Positions 36,402-46,343 of a stretch of 64,000 nucleotides of DNA are shown here, piece by piece. The notes under the pieces were generated by a model. The model worked only from the letters and a program-made list of their open reading frames with translations. It was not told the origin of the DNA and did not search any database. The position numbers and the translations under genes are program-made. Position 1 is the first letter of the stretch; the number at the start of each line of letters is the position of its first letter. Origin of the DNA: Aureimonas sp. AU20 (lineage in GTDB: Bacteria; Pseudomonadota; Alphaproteobacteria; Rhizobiales; Rhizobiaceae); assembly GCF_001442755.1 (NCBI RefSeq), contig NZ_CP006367.1, forward strand, positions 3,678,794-3,742,793, written 5' to 3'.

Positions 36402-38558
36402 ATGCGCTTGACGATAAAGTCCAAACTTGCCGCCAGCTTCGGATGCATCCTCGCCCTGAGCGGGGGCATCGGCTATTTCGGAATGGCGAGCCTTGATCGA
36501 GCAAACTCCACCCTGGACAATTTTGCAGCCGGACCCTTCGTGCAGTCGAGCGCGGCCAAGGATTTCCAATCGTCCCTGCGCGCGATCCGGCTCGACATCC
36601 GACGCATGACCGACAGCGCGGACCCGGCCGTGATCGAGACCATCAAGCGCCAGTATGATGGGGACTGGGCCAACATGGAGGCGGCGCAGAAGGCGCTGCT
36701 CGCGTCCATGCCCGCCGCCGAGCGGGATCGGTTCAAGGATCTCGACGGGCTGCTCCACGACTATCGCCCGCTGACGGACGAGGCCATCGCCGCCGCCTCG
36801 CAGGCCGACGCCAACGAGGGCAACACCGCGCTCACCAAGACCGCTCCGGCCGTAGAGGCCTATCGCGCCGCCCTGAACGATCTGGAAGCGCGCGGCAAGG
36901 AGGCCCAACTCGACGCCGCCACGCTCACTCAATGGCGAGTGCAACTCGACGCCCTGGCCAGCGGCGCGCAGCTGGACATGTTGAAGACGATCAACCTTTC
37001 CGACAGTACGGCCATCCTCGCCGCGAGCGACCGGCTGAACGCGACCAATCAGGCCTTCGAAACGGCCCTTAGCGGCATGACCGCCGCCGCGCCCGCCCTG
37101 TCGCGAGAATGGGACGCGGTGCGCCAGCGCTGGCAGGACTCCTTCGCGGCGACGCGCAAGGCAGCCGATCATGGCGCGGAGAACTGGTCCGAGAAGGTCA
37201 CCCTTCTCCTCGGCAAGATCCGCACCGTGGAAAGCAAGCTGTCCGAGCAGTTGGATACGGCGGCCGCGCGCGCCAACGAGGTGACGCAGGCGTCTCTGGC
37301 CGATGCCAAGACCTCCTACGACCAGACCCGATTCTGGCTTCTGACCATGCTGGTGGGCTCGGTTCTCGCCGGAACCGCCGCCGCCGCCTGGATCGCCCTG
37401 TCCATCTCGCGCGGCCTCGGCCGCTCCGTGAAGCTGGCCGAGGCAATCGCGCAGGGCGACCTGACGCAGCGGGTCGAGGCCAAGGGGTCGGACGAGATCG
37501 CCGATCTCCAGCGCGCCATGGGCCGCATGGTCGTCAACCTGTCCGAGATCGCCTCGGACGTGACGACATCCGCCTCGCAGGTCGCCGCCGGGTCGACGCA
37601 GGCAGCCGTCACCGCCGAGCAGTTGTCCGCCGGCTCCACCCAGCAGGCCGCGACCACGCAGCGCCTTTCTTCCGGTGCCAGCGAACAGGCTGCCGCCACC
37701 GAGCAGGCCTCGGCCGCGATGGAGGAAATGGCGGCCAATATCCGCCAGAACGCCGAGAACGCCACCACCACGGAAAAGATCGCGACGCTCGCCGCCACCA
37801 ATGCCGCGCGCAGCGGCGAGGCCGTGCAGAAGTCGGTGGACGCCATGCGTACCATCGCCGCCAAGATCTCGGTGGTGCAGGAGATCGCCCGTCAGACCGA
37901 CCTTCTGGCGCTGAACGCGGCGATCGAGGCCGCGCGCGCCGGCCAGCACGGCAAGGGCTTCGCCGTGGTCGCCTCGGAAGTGCGCAAGCTCGCCGAACGC
38001 TCGCAGCACGCGGCGCTGGAAATCGGCGCGTTGTCCGGCGAAACGCTGGGCGTGGCCGAGGAGGCCGGCACCATGCTCGGCGCGCTGGTGCCCGACATCC
38101 GCCGCACGGCGGAGCTGGTGGCCGAAATCTCGGCCGCCTGCCGCGAGCAGAATATCGGCGCCGAGCAGATCAACCAGGCGATCACGCAGCTCGACCAGGT
38201 GACGCAGCAGACCGTCGCCTCCGTCACCGAGCTCGATCAGGTGACGCAGGCGTCGAGCGGCGCCGCCAACGAGATGTCGGTCACGGCCGAGCAGCTTTCG
38301 GGCGAGGCGCGGCGTCTCGCCGAACGGGCGAGCTTCTTCCGCGTCGATCCGGCTCACACCGCGAAGGGCGCCGAGACCGCCGCGACCCAGCCCGTCCGCA
38401 TCCAGATCGGCCCCTCCGCCAAGGCCAATGTCCGCGAGTTGCAGGCTGCGGCCCAGCAGTTCGCTCCGGCGGCTGGCGCGGCCAAGGGCAAGGAGGCCGC
38501 GAAGGCGAACGGGTTCAACCTCGAACTCGACTCGAACTTCGAGCGCATGAGCGCCTGA
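36402..38558 (+). CDS. methyl-accepting chemotaxis protein
   Basis: This inner-membrane chemoreceptor has 718 aa. A transmembrane helix lies at about 8-27 ([16 protein letters not shown]). A periplasmic helical domain follows (about 30-300), with a second helix near 325-347, then a HAMP domain ([20 protein letters not shown]) and the cytoplasmic coiled-coil signalling domain. The hairpin tip is [20 protein letters not shown] with [18 protein letters not shown]. Gln/Glu methylation sites flank it. There is no CheB/CheR-binding pentapeptide; the tail is Ala-rich. AGAGGG precedes ATG 36402. No other chemotaxis genes are nearby, so it is an orphan receptor. A strong terminator follows. Confidence 0.93.
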   Translation: MRLTIKSKLAASFGCILALSGGIGYFGMASLDRANSTLDNFAAGPFVQSSAAKDFQSSLRAIRLDIRRMTDSADPAVIETIKRQYDGDWANMEAAQKALLASMPAAERDRFKDLDGLLHDYRPLTDEAIAAASQADANEGNTALTKTAPAVEAYRAALNDLEARGKEAQLDAATLTQWRVQLDALASGAQLDMLKTINLSDSTAILAASDRLNATNQAFETALSGMTAAAPALSREWDAVRQRWQDSFAATRKAADHGAENWSEKVTLLLGKIRTVESKLSEQLDTAAARANEVTQASLADAKTSYDQTRFWLLTMLVGSVLAGTAAAAWIALSISRGLGRSVKLAEAIAQGDLTQRVEAKGSDEIADLQRAMGRMVVNLSEIASDVTTSASQVAAGSTQAAVTAEQLSAGSTQQAATTQRLSSGASEQAAATEQASAAMEEMAANIRQNAENATTTEKIATLAATNAARSGEAVQKSVDAMRTIAAKISVVQEIARQTDLLALNAAIEAARAGQHGKGFAVVASEVRKLAERSQHAALEIGALSGETLGVAEEAGTMLGALVPDIRRTAELVAEISAACREQNIGAEQINQAITQLDQVTQQTVASVTELDQVTQASSGAANEMSVTAEQLSGEARRLAERASFFRVDPAHTAKGAETAATQPVRIQIGPSAKANVRELQAAAQQFAPAAGAAKGKEAAKANGFNLELDSNFERMSA

Positions 38559-38589
38559 CGGCCGAGCCGAAAGGCTGATCGGAAAAGCA

Positions 38590-38626
38590 GACGGGGCGGA
38601 CGATCGGATCGTCCGCCCCGTCTTTC
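38590..38626 (+). terminator. rho-independent terminator of the chemoreceptor gene
   Basis: A 15-bp perfect stem starts GACGGGGCGGACGAT and ends ATCGTCCGCCCCGTC, with a 3-nt loop, and is followed by TTTCGTT. Confidence 0.85.
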
Positions 38627-38665
38627 GTTCGGGAAGCGGTTCGCTGGAGTGCTTGAGAGCGCCCG

Positions 38666-40141
<1,476 letters not shown>

Positions 40142-40290
40142 CGCGCCCTCTCCCGCGTGAACCTTTCGGCCTCAACGTCGGGTCGCGCCGTTCGGCTCCA
40201 GCGCTGTTGGTTGTCTGCAGCATCCCGCCGCGAAGCGATGCGCCATTCGGAAGAACGGGGCGGCTGACCGCCGCCCCATCCCGAACCGTC

Positions 40291-40587
40291 TCAGTTGGAA
40301 GAGGGCTTGGCGGCCTTGCCGTCGGCCTCTTCTTCCGCCTCGTCTTCCTCGTCTTCGTCCTCATCCTCCTCCAGATCTTCTCCGAAGGGGAAGGACTCCA
40401 CCATCTGCTCGACGTCCTCGTAGATTTCGTCGAGGAATTCCATGGCCGCGTCGGCGTCCTCGGTGCCCTGCGTCACCAGCATCGCGAGCTGGATCTTCAG
40501 GACGCTGGCGACGTCGTCCAGTTCCATCCCCTGGAAGATCGCCGCGATCTTTTCGGAGATCTCGTCGGTCTTGGCTTCGGTCAGCAT
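40291..40587 (-). CDS. 98-aa acidic protein of unknown function
   Basis: The small protein has a helical N-terminal part (ISEKIAAIFQGMELDDVASVLKIQL, given as ISEKIAAIFQG and VASVLKIQLAML) and a highly acidic tail (about residues 65-90), mostly Asp and Glu. A perfect AAGGAG lies 6 nt before the ATG, so it is well translated. It sits upstream of the UdgX fusion on the same strand with a 149-bp gap. No family was recognised. A chaperone-like or DNA-mimic role is conceivable from the charge, but nothing in the sequence proves it. Confidence 0.7.
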   Translation of the reverse strand: MLTEAKTDEISEKIAAIFQGMELDDVASVLKIQLAMLVTQGTEDADAAMEFLDEIYEDVEQMVESFPFGEDLEEDEDEDEEDEAEEEADGKAAKPSSN

Positions 40588-40788
40588 GGTCGGGTCTCCT
40601 TGGGTTCGGCTGGAGAGAAGAAGGCGATCGTCGGCCGGTGGTTCCGGGTTTCCCGGTCTCGCGCATCCTCTTTGGGCAAGCAGGGCTCCGCTCACCTGGG
40701 GCGCCTCTAGCAGAAAGCGAGCGGGCGCACCGGCTTTTTAGCCGCCATCAACGGCAATTTCACGAAACAGGCCTTGGGCACGCCGCCC

Positions 40789-41475
40789 TCAGGCAGGAGA
40801 AGCCCGGCGCGGCGGGCGGCGGGTGCGCGCGGGAGAAGCCGGCGAGGCAGCTGGCGGCGGGGGCGAGGCCGGCGCGGCGGCGGGCGCGGGAGCCCCATCC
40901 CCCGCCCCATCCCCCGCCGCGGCCTCCCCGCCCTCCGGCGCCAGCGCACGATAGACCGTCATGCGCGAGACCTTGAGCGCGCGGGCGATGTCGGTCACGC
41001 CCTCCCCGGCCGCGCGGCGGCGGCGGATCTCGGCATTGGGCGCGGTGCGCGGGCGGCCCTTGTAGATGCCGCGCTGCTTGGCGGCCTCGATGCCGGCGCG
41101 CTGGCGCTCCAGAATGAAGCGATGCTCCATCTCCGCCACCATGCCGAGCACGGTGACGACGATGCGGCCGAGATCGCCGCTGGTGGTGAGTTCGGGATCG
41201 AGGACCCTCAGCGAAGCCCCGGCCTTGTCGAGATCGTGGACGATGTTCAGCACGTCGCGCGTCGAGCGCCCGAGTCGGTCGAGCCGCACCACGACGAGTT
41301 CGTCCCCCTCACGCAGGAACTGAAGGACCGTCTCCAGCTCGTCCCGCCCGGCCATCGACTTGCCGGACTGCTTTTCGGAGCGGACGATGGTGCAGCCCGC
41401 CGCCTTCAGCCGCTCCACCTGAAGCGTCAGGTCCTGGTCGGCGGTGCTGACGCGGGCATATCCGATTCGAGCCAT
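40789..41475 (-). CDS. serine recombinase (resolvase/invertase family)
   Basis: This site-specific recombinase has 228 aa. The N-terminal catalytic domain (1-140) has Ser10 in GYARVSTADQ, the arginine motif LDRLGRSTRD and the E-helix (EMEHRFILERQRAGI). A DNA-binding HTH (about 150-180) is GVTDIARALKVSRMTVYRAL. The last 45 residues are almost only Ala, Pro, Gly and Arg. No Tn3-type inverted repeats, transposase or hix/res-like site was recognised in the flanks. It may be a degenerate remnant of a mobile element or a domesticated recombinase. The catalytic residues look intact. Confidence 0.88.
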   Translation of the reverse strand: MARIGYARVSTADQDLTLQVERLKAAGCTIVRSEKQSGKSMAGRDELETVLQFLREGDELVVVRLDRLGRSTRDVLNIVHDLDKAGASLRVLDPELTTSGDLGRIVVTVLGMVAEMEHRFILERQRAGIEAAKQRGIYKGRPRTAPNAEIRRRRAAGEGVTDIARALKVSRMTVYRALAPEGGEAAAGDGAGDGAPAPAAAPASPPPPAASPASPARTRRPPRRASPA

Positions 41476-41572
41476 GGGCGATCCGTCACGCTAGGGTCCC
41501 CTGTTGTGCGACGCGCCCGACCAGGGGTCAAGCCGCGTCGCCCCCTAGCGCTTCGCTTGGCCGCGGACGCGA

Positions 41573-41610
41573 AAAGGCCGGGCGGAGAGGGCTCCGCCCG
41601 GCCTTTCGTT
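41573..41610 (-). terminator. rho-independent terminator of xylA
   Basis: A 15-bp stem (AAAGGCCGGGCGGAG/CTCCGCCCGGCCTTT) with a 4-nt loop lies about 20 bp after the xylA stop and carries T tracts outside both arms, so it may work in both directions. Confidence 0.88.
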
Positions 41611-41627
41611 TCAGCGATAGCCCGTCG

Positions 41628-42950
41628 TCAGTAGACGTAGCGGTTCACGACGCCTTCCAGATATTCCTGCCGGCCCGAACGGGGCTGCGGCTGGAGGCCG
41701 AGGCCGCGCTCGGCCACCGCCTCGAAGCTCGATCCGCCCGAAAGGATCGTCTGGTTCTCCGGCTTGTCCCAGCCGGCATAGCGCTCGGCCAGCGGCTTCT
41801 CCAGCGCGCCTTCGTTCAGCATGCGCTCGGCCGAGATCAGCGCTTTCGCGCAGGCGTCCATCGAGGCGACATGGGCGATTACGAGATCCTGCGGGTCGAT
41901 CGACTGGCGGCGGATCTTGGCGTCGAAGTTCAGGCCGCCCGTGGTGAAGCCGCCATGCTTCAGCATCTCGTGGAAGACCAGCGTCATTTCCTTGACGTCC
42001 ATGGCGAACTGGTCGGTGTCCCAGCCGAGCAGGTCGTCGCCGCGATTGATGTCGAGCGAGCCGAACAGATCGTTGGCATAGGCGAGCTTCACTTCGTGGT
42101 CGAAGGAATGGCCGGCGAGGATGGCGTGGTTCTGCTCGAGATTGAGCTTCACGTCGTTGACCAGATCGTACTTCTGCAGGAAGCCGAACACGGTCGCCGT
42201 GTCGAAGTCGTACTGGTGCTTGGAGGGCTCCTTGGGCTTGGGCTCGATCAGGATCGGGCCCTTGAAGCCGATCTTGTGCTTGTAGTCGACCAGCATGGAC
42301 AGGAAGCGGCCGAGCTGGTCCAGCTCGCGCTTCATGTCGGTGTTGAGCAGGGTCTCGTAGCCCTCGCGCCCGCCCCAGCAGACATAGTTCTCGCCGCCCA
42401 GACGATGCGTGACGTCGATCGCCGCCTTCACCTGGCCGCAGGCATAGGCGAAGACGTCCGGGTCCGGGTTGGTCGCCGCGCCCGCCATGTAGCGGCGGTT
42501 GGAGAAGAGGTTCGCCGTGCCCCAGAGAAGGCGCGTGCGATGGGTCTTCATCTTCTCCTCGAAGATGTCGGCGATCACGTTGAGGTTCTTGATCGACTCG
42601 CCCAGCGTCTCGCCCTCGGGCGCCACGTCCACGTCATGGAAGCTGAAGAACGGCGCGTCGAGAATCTGGAACAGCTCGAAGGCGACCTCGGCCTTTTCCT
42701 TGGCCTTGGCCAGCGGATCGCCGCCCTGGCGCATCCAGGGGCGGTTGAAGGTCTCGCCGCCGAACGGATCGCCGCCCGGCCAGGTGAAGGAGTGCCAGTA
42801 GCAGATGGCGAAGCGGAGCTGGTCTTCCATGGACCGGCCCATCACCTGCCGGTTCTTGTCGTAGAAGCGGAAGGCCAGGGGATTGGTGCTCCCCTCCCCT
42901 TCGAAGCGCACGCTGGAATCGAGCCCGAAGTAACCGTTCGCTTGGGTCAT
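41628..42950 (-). CDS. xylA: xylose isomerase
   Basis: This metal-dependent cytosolic isomerase converts D-xylose to D-xylulose. It has 440 aa, typical of class II enzymes. Active-site motifs are [12 protein letters not shown] (catalytic His/Asp), [17 protein letters not shown] (metal site), [17 protein letters not shown] (metal site) and GWDTDQF (Asp metal ligand). An AGGA box lies about 7 nt before the ATG at 42950. It stands alone: no xylB or xylFGH is present. The LacI-family gene directly upstream and the palindrome at 42996 suggest local repression. Confidence 0.96.
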   Translation of the reverse strand: MTQANGYFGLDSSVRFEGEGSTNPLAFRFYDKNRQVMGRSMEDQLRFAICYWHSFTWPGGDPFGGETFNRPWMRQGGDPLAKAKEKAEVAFELFQILDAPFFSFHDVDVAPEGETLGESIKNLNVIADIFEEKMKTHRTRLLWGTANLFSNRRYMAGAATNPDPDVFAYACGQVKAAIDVTHRLGGENYVCWGGREGYETLLNTDMKRELDQLGRFLSMLVDYKHKIGFKGPILIEPKPKEPSKHQYDFDTATVFGFLQKYDLVNDVKLNLEQNHAILAGHSFDHEVKLAYANDLFGSLDINRGDDLLGWDTDQFAMDVKEMTLVFHEMLKHGGFTTGGLNFDAKIRRQSIDPQDLVIAHVASMDACAKALISAERMLNEGALEKPLAERYAGWDKPENQTILSGGSSFEAVAERGLGLQPQPRSGRQEYLEGVVNRYVY

Positions 42951-42995
42951 GGCGGTCCTGGAGTGACGGGCGCGGCGACAAGCCGGGCCTCTTGA

Positions 42996-43013
42996 TTGAG
43001 CTACGTACCTCAA
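42996..43013. promoter_or_regulatory. candidate LacI-family operator in the xylA promoter
   Basis: TTGAGCTACGTACCTCAA is an 18-bp palindrome with one mismatched pair at its central flanks and a CG centre, as LacI-family operators usually have. It is 46 bp upstream of the xylA start and 41 bp after the end of the regulator gene. Confidence 0.6.
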
Positions 43014-43053
43014 AAACCCCCGGCACCGCAATCCCGCACCGATCGGGCGCGGC

Positions 43054-44127
43054 TCACGGCAGGTTGTCCTTCATGAGGATTTCAATGCGGATGCGCTCCT
43101 GCGCCTCATCCAGCTGGGTGCCGGTGAGTTCCGCCGAAAGCGCGCGCAGCGCCGAGCGGGCCTCGTGGCCGGGGTCCTGAACGATCAGCACGTCGATCGC
43201 GCCGCTCTCGATCAGGGGCCGGGTTTCGGCGGTCAGCTCATGCGCGATCACCAGCGGCTGCAGGTCGTATTCCGACAGGGCGGCGGCGAGCCCGGCATTG
43301 CCGGCGCCGGCGCTGTAGATCGCGGCGGGCGGGGCGGAGCGATGCAGGAAGCGGCGCACGGCCTCCTGCGTCAGGTCGGGGTCGTCCTGCCCCTCCATCA
43401 CGGCGTCGAGGCGCAGCAGCGGGTAGCGCGCGGCCAGCACCTCCTGAAACCCATCCAGCCGATCGCGATGGTCGCGCAGCGCCCGCGCGCCCAGAAGCAC
43501 GGCGACCGAGCGCGGCTCCGATCCGCTGAGGCGCCCGGCGAGCGCCGCCGCGACGCGGCCCGCCGCGCGATTGTCGACGCCGACATAGCGCGCGCGCGCC
43601 GAGCCCGGCACGTCGGAAACGAGCGTCACGACGGGAACGCCGCGCGCGCCGGCCGCATCGATGGCGGCGGCGACAGTGGGATGGTCGAGCCCGACCGCCA
43701 GAACCGCGTCGTGCGAAGCGCCGGCGCGTTCGATCTCGGCGGCAAGGCCGGCCGGGTCGAACGTGTCGACCTCCATCAGATCCAGCGCCAGGGCGCGGGC
43801 GGCGGGGCGGCGCGAGGCGCGCTCCAGCTCGTCCCGAAGCCGCAGCATGAAGGGATTGGAGCCGCGCGGCAGAAGCGCGGCGACGCGAAACCGCGCCCGG
43901 CGGGCCAGCGCGGCGGCGCCGGGATGGCGCTCGAAGCGCAGCGCCGCCATGGCCGCCTCGACCTTCTCGACCGTGGCGAGGCGCACGCCGGGACGCCGGT
44001 TGAGCACGCGGTCCGCCGTGGCGAGGCTGACGCCCGCCGCCCGCGCCACGTCGCTCAAGGTCGGCGCCGGGCGCTCGCTTTCCTCCGCCTCGGAGGTCGA
44101 ACGCCTCGCGCCATCCCCTCCATCCAT
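43054..44127 (-). CDS. LacI family transcriptional regulator
   Basis: This DNA-binding repressor has 357 aa. The HTH and hinge (about 22-75) are [20 protein letters not shown] and [16 protein letters not shown]. The ligand domain (about 80-345) is a periplasmic-binding-like fold, with [14 protein letters not shown] and [21 protein letters not shown] strands. It lies directly upstream of xylA on the same strand, with a palindromic operator in between, so xylose or a xylose-related sugar is a reasonable inducer. The start ATG 44127 is divergent from aroQ. Autoregulation is possible but no operator is seen upstream. Confidence 0.9.
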   Translation of the reverse strand: MDGGDGARRSTSEAEESERPAPTLSDVARAAGVSLATADRVLNRRPGVRLATVEKVEAAMAALRFERHPGAAALARRARFRVAALLPRGSNPFMLRLRDELERASRRPAARALALDLMEVDTFDPAGLAAEIERAGASHDAVLAVGLDHPTVAAAIDAAGARGVPVVTLVSDVPGSARARYVGVDNRAAGRVAAALAGRLSGSEPRSVAVLLGARALRDHRDRLDGFQEVLAARYPLLRLDAVMEGQDDPDLTQEAVRRFLHRSAPPAAIYSAGAGNAGLAAALSEYDLQPLVIAHELTAETRPLIESGAIDVLIVQDPGHEARSALRALSAELTGTQLDEAQERIRIEILMKDNLP

Positions 44128-44270
44128 GCCAGCCCCCGCGCTTGCGCTTTTTGGGCTAGACTCGCATGGGCCGCCGCGAATGTCGCCGGTTTTCCCGACG
44201 CCGTCCGCAGCTTTGACAATCGGAATGCGAGACGACAGGAAGACGGGAGACCGAACGCCCGGGGGAGCGC

Positions 44271-44720
44271 ATGAGCCTGATCTTCGTCCTGAACGGACCG
44301 AACCTGAACCTTCTCGGCAAGCGCCAGCCGGAGATCTACGGGCGCGAGACGCTGGCGGATGTCGAGCGCGACTGCCGCGAGCTTGCCCGGGAGTTGGGCC
44401 AAGAGATCCGGTTTCACCAGTCGAACCGCGAATACGAGATCATCGACTGGGTCCACGAGGCGCGAGAGGCGGCGGCCGGCATCGTCATCAACCCCGCCGC
44501 CTTCACCCACACGTCGGTCGCCATTCTCGACGCGCTCAACGCCTTCGAGGGCGTCGTGGTGGAGGTGCATATTTCCAACGTCCACAAGCGCGAAAGCTTC
44601 CGCCACCATTCCTTCGTCTCGCTGCGGGCGGACGGCGTGATCGCCGGGCTGGGCACGGAAGGCTATCGGCTGGCGCTCCGCCACGTCGCCTCGCGTCTGG
44701 CCGCGAAAGCGAACGGCTGA
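44271..44720 (+). CDS. aroQ: type II 3-dehydroquinate dehydratase
   Basis: This enzyme performs the third step of the shikimate pathway, dehydrating 3-dehydroquinate. It has 149 aa and forms dodecamers in the family. Motifs are [17 protein letters not shown] (catalytic Tyr region and the flexible lid), [17 protein letters not shown] (Asn-Pro and catalytic sites), [18 protein letters not shown] (substrate-binding His and Arg). GGGGGA is 5 nt before the ATG. In many Rhizobiales aroQ is followed by accB-accC; here a repeat element and a membrane protein follow instead. Confidence 0.95.
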   Translation: MSLIFVLNGPNLNLLGKRQPEIYGRETLADVERDCRELARELGQEIRFHQSNREYEIIDWVHEAREAAAGIVINPAAFTHTSVAILDALNAFEGVVVEVHISNVHKRESFRHHSFVSLRADGVIAGLGTEGYRLALRHVASRLAAKANG

Positions 44721-44794
44721 CACGGCAAGTCCCAGCAACGCCGGGCTTTCGAGGCCTGGACGAGACAGGCACCGAGAGCTGCGCCAGGGCTGCC

Positions 44795-44965
44795 TAAGAG
44801 CACCTAACGAAACCTCTGGGCGGAGGATGGTCGAGGGATTTTCGTTCGGGGGCGAGGAGCGAAGCGTAAGTGATGCCGGCGGCAGGGCCAAGCATCCGCG
44901 ACGAAGTCCACGGCGGAAAGACTAGGGCCAGCCGACCCCACGAGGTTTTGTTAGGTGCTCTCAAG
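44795..44965. repeat. terminal-inverted-repeat element, copy B (~171 bp)
   Basis: Left end TAAGAGCACCTAACGAAACC pairs with the right end GGTTTTGTTAGGTGCTCT (44945-44962), a near-perfect inverted repeat. The middle matches copy A (33778-33946), for example GGGCGGAGGATGGTCGAGG, GGAGCGAAGCG and CGACGAAGTCCACGGCG, in the same order and orientation. No ORF or RNA polymerase signal is obvious. No clear target-site duplication is seen. Confidence 0.85.
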
Positions 44966-45052
44966 CCTTGGCGATCGGTCAGGCGCGGAGCGCGCTTGCG
45001 TCTCGCCGCACTTGGCTCGCCAAAAACGAGGGTGCTGGACGATTTGTGTTGC

Positions 45053-45064
45053 TTAGCATACTAA
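45053..45064. promoter_or_regulatory. short palindrome upstream of the membrane protein gene
   Basis: TTAGCATACTAA is a near-perfect 12-bp palindrome 60 bp upstream of the ATG at 45125, in an AT-rich patch. Its form resembles the TTAGCAAGCTAA-type sites bound by SlyA/MarR-family regulators. This is a similarity by eye only. Confidence 0.3.
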
Positions 45065-45124
45065 ATTGGATCGATCGCGCCGGCCCGCTCTTGCCCGGCG
45101 TGGCCTTCCTGCCGAGTTCACGTC

Positions 45125-45769
45125 ATGCGTATTGCCCAGGGTCATCTGGCGTCCTGGCCCCAGACCCCACGTCCCGCCCCTTTCCCCTGGATCAGTTCGG
45201 CGCTTCTGATCGGCTGTCTGGCGCCGCTTCTAGGCCATGCGCTCATGGCGCTGTCCGCCTCGATTTTCCAAGAGAACGGCGCAATCGAGGATGCGCAGGC
45301 GCTGCTTCTGGCCTTTGCAGCGCTCGGCTTCCTAAACGCCTATCGCCGGGCGGGCGATGCCAAGGCGCTGTTCTGCGTGGCGATGGGCGCGCTGTCGATC
45401 CTCGCGCTCCAGCGTGAAATCCCGGCCTGCGAAAGCGCCTTCTTCGAAGGGGGCCTTTGCGTGCCTCGCGCGGCCAAGATTCCTTTATCCGGCGCGGTCG
45501 CCCTTATCGCGGGCATGCTGGCGCTCGCCAAGCGGCCGCGCTGGCGCAGCTTTCTCGACCTTCGCAATCTCGCCTGGGTCTGGCCCGTGGGCATCGCCGC
45601 CCTTCTGCTCGGCGCGGCGGAGCTTGCCGAACACGCCCTGCATCAGGAGATGGAGGAAACGCTGGAATTCGGCGCCTATGCCTATCTCGCGACCTTCGCG
45701 ATCTGGATCGCCCGCGCGCCTGCGGTCGATAAGGCCCACCGGAAAGCGGTGAAGCCCGAAACACGATAG
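45125..45769 (+). CDS. hypothetical integral membrane protein
   Basis: This 214-aa protein is unrecognised. It has about six hydrophobic segments (for example SSALLIGCLAPLLGHALMAL, AQALLLAFAALGFLNAY, GAVALIAGMLALA, WPVGIAALLLGAAELAEHAL and FGAYAYLATFAIWIARA). Two Cys residues (about 101 and 108) lie in a short loop between helices (ACESAFFEGGLCVPR), possibly a disulfide or metal site outside the membrane. The start ATG 45125 has a poor ribosome site, so a later start is possible. It has its own promoter region, cut off from aroQ by the repeat element. Confidence 0.65.
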   Translation: MRIAQGHLASWPQTPRPAPFPWISSALLIGCLAPLLGHALMALSASIFQENGAIEDAQALLLAFAALGFLNAYRRAGDAKALFCVAMGALSILALQREIPACESAFFEGGLCVPRAAKIPLSGAVALIAGMLALAKRPRWRSFLDLRNLAWVWPVGIAALLLGAAELAEHALHQEMEETLEFGAYAYLATFAIWIARAPAVDKAHRKAVKPETR

Positions 45770-45811
45770 GGCCTGTTAAGCAAAAGGCGGAGAGGCCGAG
45801 GCCGCGCCACG

Positions 45812-46150
45812 TCAGGACGCGTCGCCGCCTTCGATCAGGCCCCGCAGAAGGCGCTCGTCCGGCCTCGTCCCGGGCTCGGCTTCGCCATCGGCACCGGGCC
45901 GTCCGTCCAAGAGACCGTCGAGATCCAGTTGCGCGATCTCGTCGTAGAAGCTTTCGGGCGAGACCTGAAGCTGGCGGCTGATGCGAAACAAGCGGCTGGT
46001 GGACAGGCGGCTTTCTCCCGCCTCGTAGCGCAGGATCTGCGCCTCCGAGACCCCGATCCCCTCGCCGAGGCGCTCGGGCGACCATCCCAGCGCTTCCCGC
46101 AATTGTTTCAGGCGTTTGCCCAGCAGCAGATCGAGAGGGTCGTTCGGCAC
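45812..46150 (-). CDS. XRE-type HTH transcriptional regulator
   Basis: This small DNA-binding protein has 112 aa. An HTH_3/XRE domain (about 8-65) includes LKQLREALGWSPERLGEGIGVSEAQILRYE, given as LREALGWSPERLGEG and VSEAQILRYEAGES. The tail is acidic and poorly ordered. The GTG start at 46150 has AAGGA upstream. It lies downstream of, and on the same strand as, the secretion operon 190 bp away, beyond a hairpin. It could regulate that operon, but no operator was identified. Confidence 0.85.
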   Translation of the reverse strand: MPNDPLDLLLGKRLKQLREALGWSPERLGEGIGVSEAQILRYEAGESRLSTSRLFRISRQLQVSPESFYDEIAQLDLDGLLDGRPGADGEAEPGTRPDERLLRGLIEGGDAS

Positions 46151-46298
46151 GTGGTCCTTCGCGCAATCGATAAAGCGTCGAGCGTTCGACGCACCCGCCG
46201 CCGCGTTCGCGCGGGCGGCCCGGAGCCCTGCGACGAGAGACAGCCTTGCGTTGTTTCGGCTCCCCTTTAGGTCGTATTTTCGCCGAACTCAAGGGAGC

Positions 46299-46326
46299 GG
46301 ACCGCCGCAGGACCCGGCGGCGGTCC
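46299..46326 (-). terminator. hairpin after the secretion operon
   Basis: GGACCGCCG (46299-46307) and CGGCGGTCC (46318-46326) form a 9-bp stem 18 bp past the adaptor stop. No T tract follows on the minus strand, so it may stabilise or slow the transcript rather than terminate it cleanly. Confidence 0.4.
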
Positions 46327-46343
46327 CGATGGAGCGACCGCCC

